Shown here: positions 53,017 to 61,699 of the stretch, piece after piece | Numbering within the stretch: the first letter of the stretch is position 1 | Layout of the letters: every line of letters begins with the position of its first letter | DNA from: Mycolicibacterium sp. CR10 | GTDB taxonomy: Bacteria; Actinomycetota; Actinomycetes; Mycobacteriales; Mycobacteriaceae | Length of the DNA stretch: 64,000 nucleotides | Direction: 5' to 3' | Assembly: GCF_005222675.1 (NCBI RefSeq) | Contig: NZ_STGE01000014.1 | Location: 20,215-84,214 of the forward strand | Program-made: the position numbers and the translations under genes | Notes under the pieces: generated by a model | The model's database searches: none | What the model saw: the letters and a program-made list of their open reading frames with translations, nothing else | What the model was told of the DNA's origin: nothing

Positions 53017-54140
53017 CAGGAGGCCCGATCCGTGCAGGCGACGGCCATGTCGGCCAGTGCAGCGCGCGGCGCATCCGGAATGATTGCGGAATCGAGGATC
53101 GCCAGTGCCCGGCGGCACCGCTCGGCGATCAACTCCTCAATCCATTGCACCGCACCGCTGGCGACGATCAGGTTGCGCCAGCGGTCGACCGCTGCGGCGT
53201 CGATCTCGGGGATGCTCATCAGTTCCGAGAGCTGGCGGCGCAGCGCAGGGTCGGCCAGTTCATAGGCGGCGACGATGACGCTCGTGGCCTTGTGCGCCTC
53301 CATGTCGGTGCGCGCGAGTTTACCTGTGAGCGAAGGAGATCCGAACACCCCCAGCACGTCGTCGCGCAGCTGGAACGCTTCGCCGATGGCCACGCCGTAG
53401 CCGGACAGCGCATCGATGACGTCGCCGGGACAATCCGCCATCGCGGCGCCGATTTCGAGCGGGCGGCGCACGGTGTAGTTGCCCGATTTGCGGCGCAGCA
53501 CGTCGAGAACCTGGTCGAGGTTCGGGAAGCTCTGCGAGCTGTTGACGAGATCGGCGAACTGGCCGACCGCCAGTTCGGTGCGCATGGTGTCGTAGCGCGG
53601 CCACACCCGGGCCAACGCGGCGGCGCCGACACCGCTGCGCCGCAGCATCTGCTCGGCCCACACCAGACACAGATCGCCGAGAAGGATTGCCGCCGACTCA
53701 CCGAAGCGGTCCGCGGAGCCGGCCAGGCCGCGGGCGCGGTGCCACTGAGCGAACGCGACGTGCGCGGCGGGCCTGGCGCGGCGCAACGGTGAGCCGTCCA
53801 TGACGTCGTCCTGGATCAGCGCGAAAGCGTGCAGCAGTTCCAGGCTCGCCGACGCACGCAGCGCCGCGTAGTCCTCGTCGGCGCCGCACAGCCACCCCAG
53901 GTACATGAAGGTGGAGCGCACGTACTTGCCGCCGTCGAGGAAGTTGATCAGCACCTCGTCGGCGACGTCGACGTGGGCGGCGGCGAGCCGTTCCACGCAC
54001 TCGTCGTGCACGAAGTCGCTCAGATGGCGGCGTAGCGCCGACCGGACGTCGTCGCGCCAGGGCGACACTGCGGCTGCGCGGCCGCGCGGACGTTCCTCGG
54101 GCGCAGCCAGGCGCACCCCATTTCGGTCACCGTTGCTCAA
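53016..54140 (-). CDS. crtE: Geranylgeranyl diphosphate synthase
   Basis: A polyprenyl synthase making GGPP. The first Asp-rich motif is DDVMD in FALIQDDVMDGSPLRR and the second is DDVLG in FQLRDDVLGVFG, followed by GKLARTDMEAHKATS. No ATG suits the N-terminus. AGAAGGA (54149-54155) stands 8 bp before a TTG at 54140, so TTG 54140 is the best start (374 residues); GTG 54146 is too close, and TTG 54179 lacks a ribosome-binding site. The start overlaps the end of mmpL by 14 bp. Confidence 0.92.
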   Translation of the reverse strand: MSNGDRNGVRLAAPEERPRGRAAAVSPWRDDVRSALRRHLSDFVHDECVERLAAAHVDVADEVLINFLDGGKYVRSTFMYLGWLCGADEDYAALRASASLELLHAFALIQDDVMDGSPLRRARPAAHVAFAQWHRARGLAGSADRFGESAAILLGDLCLVWAEQMLRRSGVGAAALARVWPRYDTMRTELAVGQFADLVNSSQSFPNLDQVLDVLRRKSGNYTVRRPLEIGAAMADCPGDVIDALSGYGVAIGEAFQLRDDVLGVFGSPSLTGKLARTDMEAHKATSVIVAAYELADPALRRQLSELMSIPEIDAAAVDRWRNLIVASGAVQWIEELIAERCRRALAILDSAIIPDAPRAALADMAVACTDRAS

Positions 54141-56385
54141 CTGCACGTTCCTTCTGGTTGTGTGATCGGTCCGCGACAACTCCGTCGTCCAACGATTCGG
54201 AGCCGCGGCCGGACCAGATTGGCTCGGACGTCAATTGATTTTCGCGGAGGCCGAAACGGCCGTGCAGCCGAGCCAGCGGCGCCGGTGCCCACCAGTTCCA
54301 CCGGCCCATCAGACGCATGAACGCCGGCAGCAGCACCATCCTGACCAGCGTGGCGTCGATCAGGACCGCCAGTGTCAGCCCGAGACCGAACATCCGCATG
54401 AACGACACCTGGGCGGCGATCAGCGCACCGAACGAGATCGACATGATGAGCGCGGCCGCGGTGACCACCCGCCCGGTGCGGGCCAACCCCAGGGCGACGC
54501 TCTCGTCGTTGTCGGCCCGGGTGCGGCCACTGGCCAGCCAGAACTCGCGGATACGCGCGATGAGGAAGACCTCGTAATCCATCGACAGGCCGAACGCGAT
54601 GCAGAACAACAGCACCGGCATGTTCGCCACCAGCGTGCCGGTCGGGGTCGTGCCGAAGCCACCCAGATGCCCATCCTGGAAGATCCACACCAGCGCGCCG
54701 AACGTGGCCGTCAGCGACAGCGAGTTCAGAACCAGCGCTTTGAGGGGCAGCAGAATGCTGCCGGTCAGAAGGAACAGCAGCACGAGGGTGATCACCGCGA
54801 TCACGCCGAGCACCACCGGCAGCCGCGCCGTGATCGCAGCCACGCTGTCCCGGTTCACCTTGGCCATGCCGGTGAGCAGGACCTCGCGCTCACCCGGCCC
54901 GGCGATGTCGCCCAGGCGGTCGAGCTGGTCCTCCGAGGCCGCCGAGAACAACGGCGCCGTGCTGCCGACCGTCAGATACGCCGCGCCCTCTGCGACTGCG
55001 GAGGGACCCACCGGCGGACCCACGTTGCGGCCGTCGACGAAGGTGCCGGTCGGCACGCTGACCGCCGAGACGTCGGGCACCCGCGACGCGTCAGCGGCGT
55101 ACCGCTCGAGGTCCTGGGCGGTCACACCCGCGGCGTCGGGCACCACGACGGTCACGGCTGCCTCGGCGCTATCGGTGAACTGGCTGCGCAGCAGGTCACC
55201 GACCTGATGGGCCGACGCAGACTGCGGCAGCACCCGGTCATCGGGGAAGCCCCAGGCCACCCCGAGGAACGGCAACCCGAGCGCCAGCAACGCCACGGTG
55301 CCCGCCACCGCGACCGCGACCGCTCGGCGCATCACGAACCTCGTCGACCGGTACCAGAACGTCTGCTCGACCGTGCGGGTCGCGCGGTGGCGGCCGCGGC
55401 GCATCAGGTTCCGGACGTCCAGCGCATCCAGTCGGGAGCCCAACAACACGATCGCCGCGGGCGTCACGACGACGGCCGCCGTCGCGCACAACGCCACGGT
55501 GGCGACCCCGGCGTAGGCAAACGACTTCAGGAAGTACATCGGAAACAGCACCATCGCCGCCATCGACAGCGCCACCGTCAGCGCCGAGAACAGCACGGTG
55601 CGACCCGCCGTCGCCATCGTGGTGAACAGGGCATCGTCGCGGTCGGCGCCGCCGGCGATCTCGTCGCGGTATCTGCTGATGATCAACAGCGTGTAGTCGA
55701 TGGCGAGCGCAAGCCCCAGGGCGGTGGTGAGGTTCAGCGCGAAGATCGACACGTCGGTCACCGTCGCGACCGCCCTCAGCACCGACATCGAGCCCACGAT
55801 CGCCAGCGCTCCCACGGCGATCGGCAGCAGCGCCGCCAGCAAGCCCTTGAACACCCACACCAGCACCAGGAAGCTGAGCGGAACCGCGATCGCCTCCATC
55901 ACCAGCACGTCGCGCTGAGTCTGAGAGTTGATCTGCGAGAACACCATCGCCGAACCTCCGGCGAGCACCGTGACGCCGTCGTGGTCGGGCAACACCGTGG
56001 CGTTGATGTCGTCGACGAGTTCCTGAGCCAGCCGCGGCGCGGTGTCCTCACCCCCGGCGAGCTCGGCCACGATCAGGCCGGACCTGCCGTCTTCGCTGAG
56101 CAGCGTGGCGGCACCCGATGGCGGTGACGTCCACGGGGACAGCACGCTGACGACCTGCGGGTGATTCTCGATCCGGTCGACGATCTGCGCCCCGGCGGCG
56201 CGCGCAGTCGGTGTATCTGCACCCTGCGGGTCGGTGACGGTGAACAGCAACTGCAGTTCGCCCCGCTCGAACGTGTCGGTGAGGATGCGGGTACCGCGGG
56301 CGGACTCCGACGTCGGGTCCTGGAAGCCGCCGGCGACGAGGCTGTCGACCGCCGGCACGGCGAAAATCGACGCAGCGACCATCAC
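54127..56385 (-). CDS. MmpL/RND-family membrane transporter
   Basis: An RND transporter of at least 752 residues with two repeats, each one helix, a large outer domain and five helices. Helix blocks ALNLTTALGLALAIDYTLLIISRYRDE and MPVLLFCIAFGLSMDYEVFLIARIREF carry the Asp-Tyr pairs of MmpL proton relays. The usable start GTG 56385 falls inside the first helix. The same frame continues upstream to 56502 and encodes RIASWAIAAPRR and IIGIAALV, a normal MmpL N-terminus, but has no ATG, GTG or TTG. A CTG start near 56502 or a mutated start is possible. As first structural gene of the crt operon it may place carotenoids in the envelope. Confidence 0.9.
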   Translation of the reverse strand: MMVAASIFAVPAVDSLVAGGFQDPTSESARGTRILTDTFERGELQLLFTVTDPQGADTPTARAAGAQIVDRIENHPQVVSVLSPWTSPPSGAATLLSEDGRSGLIVAELAGGEDTAPRLAQELVDDINATVLPDHDGVTVLAGGSAMVFSQINSQTQRDVLVMEAIAVPLSFLVLVWVFKGLLAALLPIAVGALAIVGSMSVLRAVATVTDVSIFALNLTTALGLALAIDYTLLIISRYRDEIAGGADRDDALFTTMATAGRTVLFSALTVALSMAAMVLFPMYFLKSFAYAGVATVALCATAAVVVTPAAIVLLGSRLDALDVRNLMRRGRHRATRTVEQTFWYRSTRFVMRRAVAVAVAGTVALLALGLPFLGVAWGFPDDRVLPQSASAHQVGDLLRSQFTDSAEAAVTVVVPDAAGVTAQDLERYAADASRVPDVSAVSVPTGTFVDGRNVGPPVGPSAVAEGAAYLTVGSTAPLFSAASEDQLDRLGDIAGPGEREVLLTGMAKVNRDSVAAITARLPVVLGVIAVITLVLLFLLTGSILLPLKALVLNSLSLTATFGALVWIFQDGHLGGFGTTPTGTLVANMPVLLFCIAFGLSMDYEVFLIARIREFWLASGRTRADNDESVALGLARTGRVVTAAALIMSISFGALIAAQVSFMRMFGLGLTLAVLIDATLVRMVLLPAFMRLMGRWNWWAPAPLARLHGRFGLRENQLTSEPIWSGRGSESLDDGVVADRSHNQKERAVEQR

Positions 56386-56492
56386 CAGCGCCGCAATGCC
56401 GATGATGCGCCGCGGCGCGGCGATAGCCCACGACGCGATTCGATGCAGCAGGGCGACGTCCTCGGCTCGGCTGTCCGCTGAGTGCGGCTGGT

Positions 56493-56516
56493 CAAATTGC
56501 AGCCTGCGTCAATTTG
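56493..56516. promoter_or_regulatory. Inverted repeat upstream of the mmpL-crt operon
   Basis: CAAATTG (56493-56499) and CAATTTG (56510-56516) form a 7-bp inverted repeat with a 10-bp spacer. It lies in the gap between the sigma-factor gene and mmpL, overlapping the point where the mmpL frame opens. It is a likely operator for a dimeric regulator of the carotenoid operon; the regulator is not identified. Confidence 0.5.
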
Positions 56517-56581
56517 TCCCCCGCGTGCCAGCCGGGACGCTGTTCGTCAGCGACGCGTCACGGATAGATGGCGACGTGACG

Positions 56582-57481
56582 TTAGGCGGGGTTCAGTGGA
56601 GAAGCAGTGAACTTGTCGGGGTTGGCGATGTCCCAGATCGCACAGACCACACCGTCGCGCACCGTCAGCGCCTGGATGTGGGGTTGGATCTCCGGCCACT
56701 GACCCCCGGTGTCCATCCGCTCGTTGTAGAGCCCCAGCTCTCCGTTGACCAGTGCCGGGCGCCCCGCTTCCCACAGCCTCGGACCGTATCGCCGCCCCAA
56801 CCCGATGAGGAACCGCGCGACCTTGTCGGCACCGTGGATGGTGCGGGCCGCCGTCGGTGCGCGACGATTCGAGTCGCCGGTGAACGTCACGTCCGGATGC
56901 AGGACCGCGACGACGGCCTCGACATCGCCAGTTGCCATGGCCGCCATTAGCTTTGCGACGACCTCGTCGTGCTCGGCGGCGGGCGGAGGAGCGTCGGAGA
57001 CCGCGCGGCGCGCCCGTGAGGCCAGCTGGCGAGCCGAGGCAGGCGTCGACCCCAGAACATCGGCGATCTCGTCGAACGGCACCCCGAACCCGTCGTGCAG
57101 CACAAACGCCACCCGCTGATCCGGCGTCAACCGCTCCAGAACCACCATCGCAGCGAACCGGGCATCCTCGCTGGCCACCACCGACGCCAGCGGATCCGTC
57201 CCGTCGAACCCCGTGACCACGGGCTCGGGCAGCCAGTCCCCGACATAGGTCTCCCGCCGATGCACCGCCGACCGCAGCCGATCCAGGCCCAGCCGACTGG
57301 TCACCGTCGTCAGCCACGCCTTCAGATCATTGATCGAGGTGTCGCGATTCGCAGACCACCGCAGCCACGCATCCTGAACGATGTCCTCGGCGTCGACGAG
57401 CGTGCCGGTGAGCCGGTAGGCCACGGCGAGCAGATGCGGTCGCAACTGCTCGAACTCCTCCACCCGCGCACCGGTGGTCAC
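56582..57481 (-). CDS. sigJ: ECF41-type sigma factor, SigJ-like
   Basis: A 299-residue sigma factor. Region 2 (about 10-75) includes RLTGTLVDAEDIVQDAWLRW and region 4 (about 110-160) has PFDEIADVLGSTPASARQLASRARRAV. A SnoaL/NTF2-like C-terminal domain (about 170-299) follows, ending in ANPDKF, close to the NPDKL motif of the ECF41 group. In ECF41 this fused domain regulates the sigma itself in place of an anti-sigma. M. tuberculosis SigJ (Rv3328c) belongs to this group and is close to Rv3329, as here. It lies just upstream of mmpL-crtEIBU on the same strand, so control of carotenoid genes is possible but unproved. Confidence 0.88.
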   Translation of the reverse strand: MTTGARVEEFEQLRPHLLAVAYRLTGTLVDAEDIVQDAWLRWSANRDTSINDLKAWLTTVTSRLGLDRLRSAVHRRETYVGDWLPEPVVTGFDGTDPLASVVASEDARFAAMVVLERLTPDQRVAFVLHDGFGVPFDEIADVLGSTPASARQLASRARRAVSDAPPPAAEHDEVVAKLMAAMATGDVEAVVAVLHPDVTFTGDSNRRAPTAARTIHGADKVARFLIGLGRRYGPRLWEAGRPALVNGELGLYNERMDTGGQWPEIQPHIQALTVRDGVVCAIWDIANPDKFTASPLNPA

Positions 57482-57593
57482 CCAGCGAGTCTAAAACCCC
57501 GCGTGATCGGGTGGCGAAGCGGCGGATTTCGTGGCGGAGTTTCCTGTCGGCAACGTTTTCCACGTACGCCGCGCGTGGACACCACCGGAACCG

Positions 57594-57605
57594 TATATTG
57601 CGCGA
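57594..57605 (+). promoter_or_regulatory. Probable -10 element of a leaderless APC permease transcript
   Basis: TATATT at 57594-57599 lies 6 bp before the ATG at 57606, fitting transcription from the start codon. No Shine-Dalgarno sequence is present, and no convincing -35 is seen. Confidence 0.5.
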
Positions 57606-59117
57606 ATGGCTATCACGGAGGAACCGTCGTCTCCTGCTGTCGGCGGCAAGGGGCTGCAGGCCGGGGCACTCGGACTGGTCGGCAACGTCGTCATCGGCCT
57701 CGGCGCCGTCGCCCCCGCCTACAGCCTCGCGGCCACGCTTGGCTACGTCGTTCTCAACGTCCAGGAGAAGGCGCCGGCGATGTTCGTGCTGGCGTTCATC
57801 CCGATGCTGCTCGTCGCCTTCGCCTACAAAGAACTGTCCCAGGACACCCCGGACTGCGGCACCACCTTCACGTGGGCCACCAAGGCGTTCGGGCCGTGGA
57901 TCGGCTGGATCGGTGGTTGGGGCCTGGCTGTGTCGGCGATCATCGTGCTGGCCAACGTCTCCGAGATCGCCGCGATCTACCTCTACAACTTCCTCGGCCT
58001 CGAGGGCCTCGCCGAGAGCGTGCCCGCCACCGTGGGCCTCGGGTGCTTCTTCATCATCGCGATGACGCTGGTGTCCGCCCGCGGCATCGTCGTCAGCGAG
58101 CGCGTCCAGAACATCATGATCGCCATCCAGTTCGGCGTGCTGATCACCGTCAGCGTCATCGCGTTGTTCCGTGTGTTCACCGATACCGCAGGGGCACAGG
58201 CGATCTCCCCGGAGTTGTCGTGGCTGTGGCCCAGCGGGCTGGACGTGTCGTCGATCGCCGCAGCGGTCATCCTGTGCATCTTCATCTACTGGGGTTGGGA
58301 CGCATGCCTTGCCGTCGGCGAGGAGACCAAGGACCCCGGTAAGACGCCCGGCATCGCAGCCGTCATCACCACGCTGATCCTGGTGTGCACCTACGTGCTG
58401 GTGGCCTACGCCCTGCAGAGCTTCGCCGGCTTTGGCGAAGTCGGCATCGGGTTGAACAACCCGAACAACACCGACGACGTCCTCACCGTGCTCGGCGAGC
58501 CCGTCGCGGGCGCGATCGCCGCCTCCGCGCTACTGCTCACTGTGTCGGTGTCGGCGCTGTCGTCGACGCAGACCACGATCCTGCCGACCGCACGCGGCAC
58601 GCTGTCGATGGCCGTCTACGAGGCCATCCCGAAGCGCTTCGCCAGCGTGCACCCGCGCTACATGACCCCGGCGTTCGGCACCATCGTGATGGGCATCTCG
58701 GCGCTGTTCTTCTACCTGGTGCTCAAGGTCCTGTCGGAGAACGCACTCCTCGACTCGGTCGCCTCGCTGGGCCTGGCGGTGGCGTTCTACTACGGCATCA
58801 CCGCATTCGCCTGCGTCTGGTACTTCCGCAGGACGCTGTTCACCTCGGTGCGAAACCTGTTCTTCCGCGGCATCTTCCCGCTCCTCGGCGGGCTTTCGAT
58901 GCTGGCGGCGTTCCTGATCAGCGCCAAGGACATGATGGCGCCCGATTACGGCTACACCGCATTCGGTCCGATCGGCGGGGTGTTCGTGCTAGGCATTGGC
59001 ATGCTGGTACTCGGTATCCCACTGATGCTGGCCTGCTTCGCCTTCGGCACCAAGCGGTTCTTCCGTGGCGAGACGCTGACCGCGAGTACCGAAGTCGCGG
59101 TTCCGGACACCTTCTAA
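57606..59117 (+). CDS. APC-family amino acid/polyamine permease
   Basis: A 503-residue permease with about twelve transmembrane helices, paralogous to that at 40342. Shared blocks are APAYSLAATLG, DCGTTFTWATKAFGPWIGW, FIYWGWDACLAVGEE and TQTTILPTARGTLSMAVYEA. The ATG at 57606 is chosen because a TATATT -10 lies 6 bp upstream and no ribosome-binding site is visible. It is followed 15 bp later by a universal stress protein gene, so the two are co-transcribed. The nearby aldehyde dehydrogenase, Lrp and aminotransferase suggest a polyamine or amino-acid substrate. Confidence 0.9.
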   Translation: MAITEEPSSPAVGGKGLQAGALGLVGNVVIGLGAVAPAYSLAATLGYVVLNVQEKAPAMFVLAFIPMLLVAFAYKELSQDTPDCGTTFTWATKAFGPWIGWIGGWGLAVSAIIVLANVSEIAAIYLYNFLGLEGLAESVPATVGLGCFFIIAMTLVSARGIVVSERVQNIMIAIQFGVLITVSVIALFRVFTDTAGAQAISPELSWLWPSGLDVSSIAAAVILCIFIYWGWDACLAVGEETKDPGKTPGIAAVITTLILVCTYVLVAYALQSFAGFGEVGIGLNNPNNTDDVLTVLGEPVAGAIAASALLLTVSVSALSSTQTTILPTARGTLSMAVYEAIPKRFASVHPRYMTPAFGTIVMGISALFFYLVLKVLSENALLDSVASLGLAVAFYYGITAFACVWYFRRTLFTSVRNLFFRGIFPLLGGLSMLAAFLISAKDMMAPDYGYTAFGPIGGVFVLGIGMLVLGIPLMLACFAFGTKRFFRGETLTASTEVAVPDTF

Positions 59118-59132
59118 AGAGAGAGTCCTGCA

Positions 59133-59990
59133 ATGCATTTGACCGTCGGCTACCTAGCGACCCCGACCGGCGACGACGGGATCGCCCTTGCCAGCGCGCT
59201 CGCCAAGACCTTCGACGCCAGCGTCGATGTGCTGCTTGTCGTCCGCGAGGCGCTTCCGGACGGCCACCCCGGCCGGGCGAAATACCAGGAACTGCTCATC
59301 GACCGCGGCCAGCAGTGGGTGACCAACGCGGTCGCCAGGCTGGCCGCCCGCGGGGTGACCGCAGGCTCCGCGGTGACCGTCGGCGAGTCGTTCGCCCAGT
59401 CGCTCATCGAGTTCGCGGAGGAGAAGTCGTCGGACCTGATCGTGGTCGGCGGTGCTCGGGACGGGTTCTTCGGTGGCCACACCATCGGGCCCGTCACCGG
59501 TGCGCTGCTGCACTCCTCGCCGATTCCGGTGGCGCTGGCACCACGCGGCTACGCCGATGATCCCGACGAGGTGATCGAGGGCGTGACCGCCGCCGTGCCC
59601 ACCAAGCCCGGTGACGACAACCCGTTGCCGTTCGCGATCACGCTCGCCAGTGCGGGCGGGCTGCCGATCCGCATGCTCTCGCTGGTGTCGGCGGAGAACC
59701 TCGCGGAGGCCGGCAGCGCCAAGGAGGTCCGGCAGTTTCAGGTCGCGGCCGCCGAGGAGAACCTCGCCGTGGCCGCGCGCGCTCTGCCGGATGCCCCTGA
59801 GATCAAGTCTCTGGTGGCCGACGGCGTGACGCTGGAGTCGGCGCTGAAGAAGCTCAAGTGGGACGACGGCGACCTGCTCGTCGTCGGCTCCAGCCGCTTC
59901 GCCGCGCCGCGACGGATCTTCCTGGGGTCGACGGCCGCGCGCATCCTCGCCGGCGTCGACGTGCCGGTGATCGTGGTGCCGCGCGGCTGA
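59133..59990 (+). CDS. Tandem-domain universal stress protein
   Basis: A 285-residue protein with two Usp domains, about 1-143 and 155-285. Each has a nucleotide-binding G-2x-G-9x-G(S/T)-like motif: VVGGARDGFFGGHTIGPVTG in the first and VVGSSRFAAPRRIFLGSTAAR in the second; the second is closer to the ATP-binding consensus. AGAGAG precedes the ATG. It follows the APC permease in one operon, a combination seen for permeases whose activity is modulated by a cytoplasmic Usp partner. That link is inferred. A palindrome follows 14 bp after the stop. Confidence 0.9.
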   Translation: MHLTVGYLATPTGDDGIALASALAKTFDASVDVLLVVREALPDGHPGRAKYQELLIDRGQQWVTNAVARLAARGVTAGSAVTVGESFAQSLIEFAEEKSSDLIVVGGARDGFFGGHTIGPVTGALLHSSPIPVALAPRGYADDPDEVIEGVTAAVPTKPGDDNPLPFAITLASAGGLPIRMLSLVSAENLAEAGSAKEVRQFQVAAAEENLAVAARALPDAPEIKSLVADGVTLESALKKLKWDDGDLLVVGSSRFAAPRRIFLGSTAARILAGVDVPVIVVPRG

Positions 59991-60004
59991 GCCTCGGGCT
60001 CTTG

Positions 60005-60067
60005 CCGCGGAATAGCATTCCTGGCTGTGATTCGGTCAAAATCGCAACCAGGAATGCTATTCCGCGG
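60005..60067. repeat. 63-bp dispersed palindrome, copy 6 (between convergent genes)
   Basis: Arms CCGCGGAATAGCATTCCTGG (60005-60024) and its exact complement (60048-60067), 20 bp perfect, with further G-U-tolerant pairing into the loop. It is the most diverged member: the core is GGAATAGCATTCC. It lies 14 bp after the stress protein stop and 4 bp before the end of the convergent aldehyde dehydrogenase gene. Confidence 0.88.
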
Positions 60068-60071
60068 GAAC

Positions 60072-61577
60072 TCAGCGCTTGGTGAATATTGTTCGGTGCC
60101 AACCCTTGTCAGCCACGCCGGTGATATCGCTCATCACGTGCTTGATCGACAGGTACTCCTCGAGCGAGTAGTCGCTCATGTCCTTGCCGAAGCCGGACGC
60201 GCCGAAGCCACCGTGCGGCATCTCGGAAATGATCGGGATGTGATCGTTGATCCACACGCAGCCCGCGTGGATCTCACGCGACGCGCGCTGCGCCCGGTAC
60301 ACGTCACGCGTCCACGCTGAGGCCGCCAAGCCGTAGGGGGTGTCGTTGGCCTGCCGGATCGCGTCGTCGTCGTCGGTGAACGACCGCACCGTCAACACTG
60401 GGCCGAACACCTCTTCGCGGTAGATCTCGGACTGCTCGGACACATCGGCGATCAGGGTCGGCCGGTAGAACGACCCGGGGCCTTCCGGCGCAACCCCGCC
60501 GGTGACGATCCGGCCGCCCTCCCCCGGCGCGCGGCCCACCATCTCGGCGACCTTCGCGCGGTGCGCCATGGTGATCAGCGGACCCAGATCGGTGTCGGGA
60601 TCCTCGGGGTCGCCGATGACGATCCTGCTCATCACCTCGGCGACACCGGCGACGAAGTCGTCGTAGAGGTCTTGCGCGACGATGGCCCGGGTGGCCGCCG
60701 TGCAGTCCTGGCCGGTGTTGATCAGCGAGCCCGCCACCGCGCCTTGGATCGCCGCGTCCAGATCGGCGTCGTCGAACACCACGAACGGCGCCTTGCCGCC
60801 GAGCTCGAGCTGGGTGCGGTGACCGTGCACGGCGGCCGCGGCCATCACCTTGCGGCCCACGGCCGTCGACCCGGTGAACGTCACCATGTCGACGTCGGCG
60901 TGGCCGGCCAGCGCGGTGCCGACGTCGACGCCGGCCCCGGTGAGCACGTTGAACACCCCGTCGGGCAGGCCGGCTTCAGTGGCGAGCCGGGCCAGCGTCA
61001 GCGTCGTCAACGGCGTGATCTCGGCAGGCTTGATGACGACGCTGCAGCCGGCGGCCAACGCGGGCAACACCTTCCACACTGCCATCTGCAGTGGGTAGTT
61101 CCACGGTGTGATGGTGGCGACGACGCCGACGGCCCCGCGCCGGATCGACGACGTGTGATCGCCCGAGTACTCCGCGGAAGCCTTGCCCTCGAGGTGGCGC
61201 GCGGCGCCCGCGAAGAAGTCGATGTTGTCGACGCTGCCGGGTACGTCGAACTCGGTGGCCAGCCGCACCGGCTTTCCGGTCTGGCTGACCTCCTCGGCGA
61301 TCAGCACGTCGGCGGCCTCGTCGGCGAGCTTCGCCAGCTTCGCCAGCACCGCGGACCGTTCGGCCGGCGTGGCACCCGCCCAGTCCCGCAGCGCGGCGCG
61401 CCCCGAGGCGACGGCCGCGTCGACGTCAGACGTCTGGGCCAACGCCATCGTGGCGACGGGGGCACCCGTCGCCGGATTGATCACCACATGTTCGGGTCCG
61501 CCGGTCACCTTCGGCGCCCCGTCGAGCCAACTGCCTGCGAGGCCGGTCGTCACGGCCGAAGAAGAGACCACAGTCAT
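60072..61577 (-). CDS. Aldehyde dehydrogenase, gamma-aminobutyraldehyde type
   Basis: A 501-residue NAD(P)-dependent aldehyde dehydrogenase. The catalytic glutamate is in QLELGGKAPFVVFDDAD and the nucleophilic cysteine in INTGQDCTAATR. NAD-site motifs are ITPWNYPLQMAVWK and FTGSTAVGRKVMA. Its closest family look is PatD/gamma-aminobutyraldehyde dehydrogenase, which oxidises the product of putrescine transamination. It is divergent from an Lrp regulator and class III aminotransferase, a partner set for polyamine or lysine-type degradation. Confidence 0.9.
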   Translation of the reverse strand: MTVVSSSAVTTGLAGSWLDGAPKVTGGPEHVVINPATGAPVATMALAQTSDVDAAVASGRAALRDWAGATPAERSAVLAKLAKLADEAADVLIAEEVSQTGKPVRLATEFDVPGSVDNIDFFAGAARHLEGKASAEYSGDHTSSIRRGAVGVVATITPWNYPLQMAVWKVLPALAAGCSVVIKPAEITPLTTLTLARLATEAGLPDGVFNVLTGAGVDVGTALAGHADVDMVTFTGSTAVGRKVMAAAAVHGHRTQLELGGKAPFVVFDDADLDAAIQGAVAGSLINTGQDCTAATRAIVAQDLYDDFVAGVAEVMSRIVIGDPEDPDTDLGPLITMAHRAKVAEMVGRAPGEGGRIVTGGVAPEGPGSFYRPTLIADVSEQSEIYREEVFGPVLTVRSFTDDDDAIRQANDTPYGLAASAWTRDVYRAQRASREIHAGCVWINDHIPIISEMPHGGFGASGFGKDMSDYSLEEYLSIKHVMSDITGVADKGWHRTIFTKR

Positions 61578-61699
61578 GACCCAACGCTATCGCGGCCTCG
61601 CCACCATGGCTACGCATTACGGCACCGTCAACCATCAAAAACAAGCGATTTCATGGTCATGGTTGCTTGGCACGACGGATTCCGTGCACAATCAGGGGC
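61578..61699. promoter_or_regulatory. Divergent ALDH/Lrp control region
   Basis: CAACCAT (61629-61635) and ATGGTTG (61659-61665) form a 7-bp inverted repeat across an A-rich segment, a typical setting for an Lrp-type operator. CACAAT at 61687-61692 may be the -10 of the lrp transcript, which would then be leaderless or nearly so. The assignments are tentative. Confidence 0.4.

Noticed and set aside
48931..54179. Search for a lycopene cyclase hidden between the crt genes
   Set aside because: All crt genes overlap or abut, and no membrane-rich 100-120 residue frame exists on this strand in the gaps.
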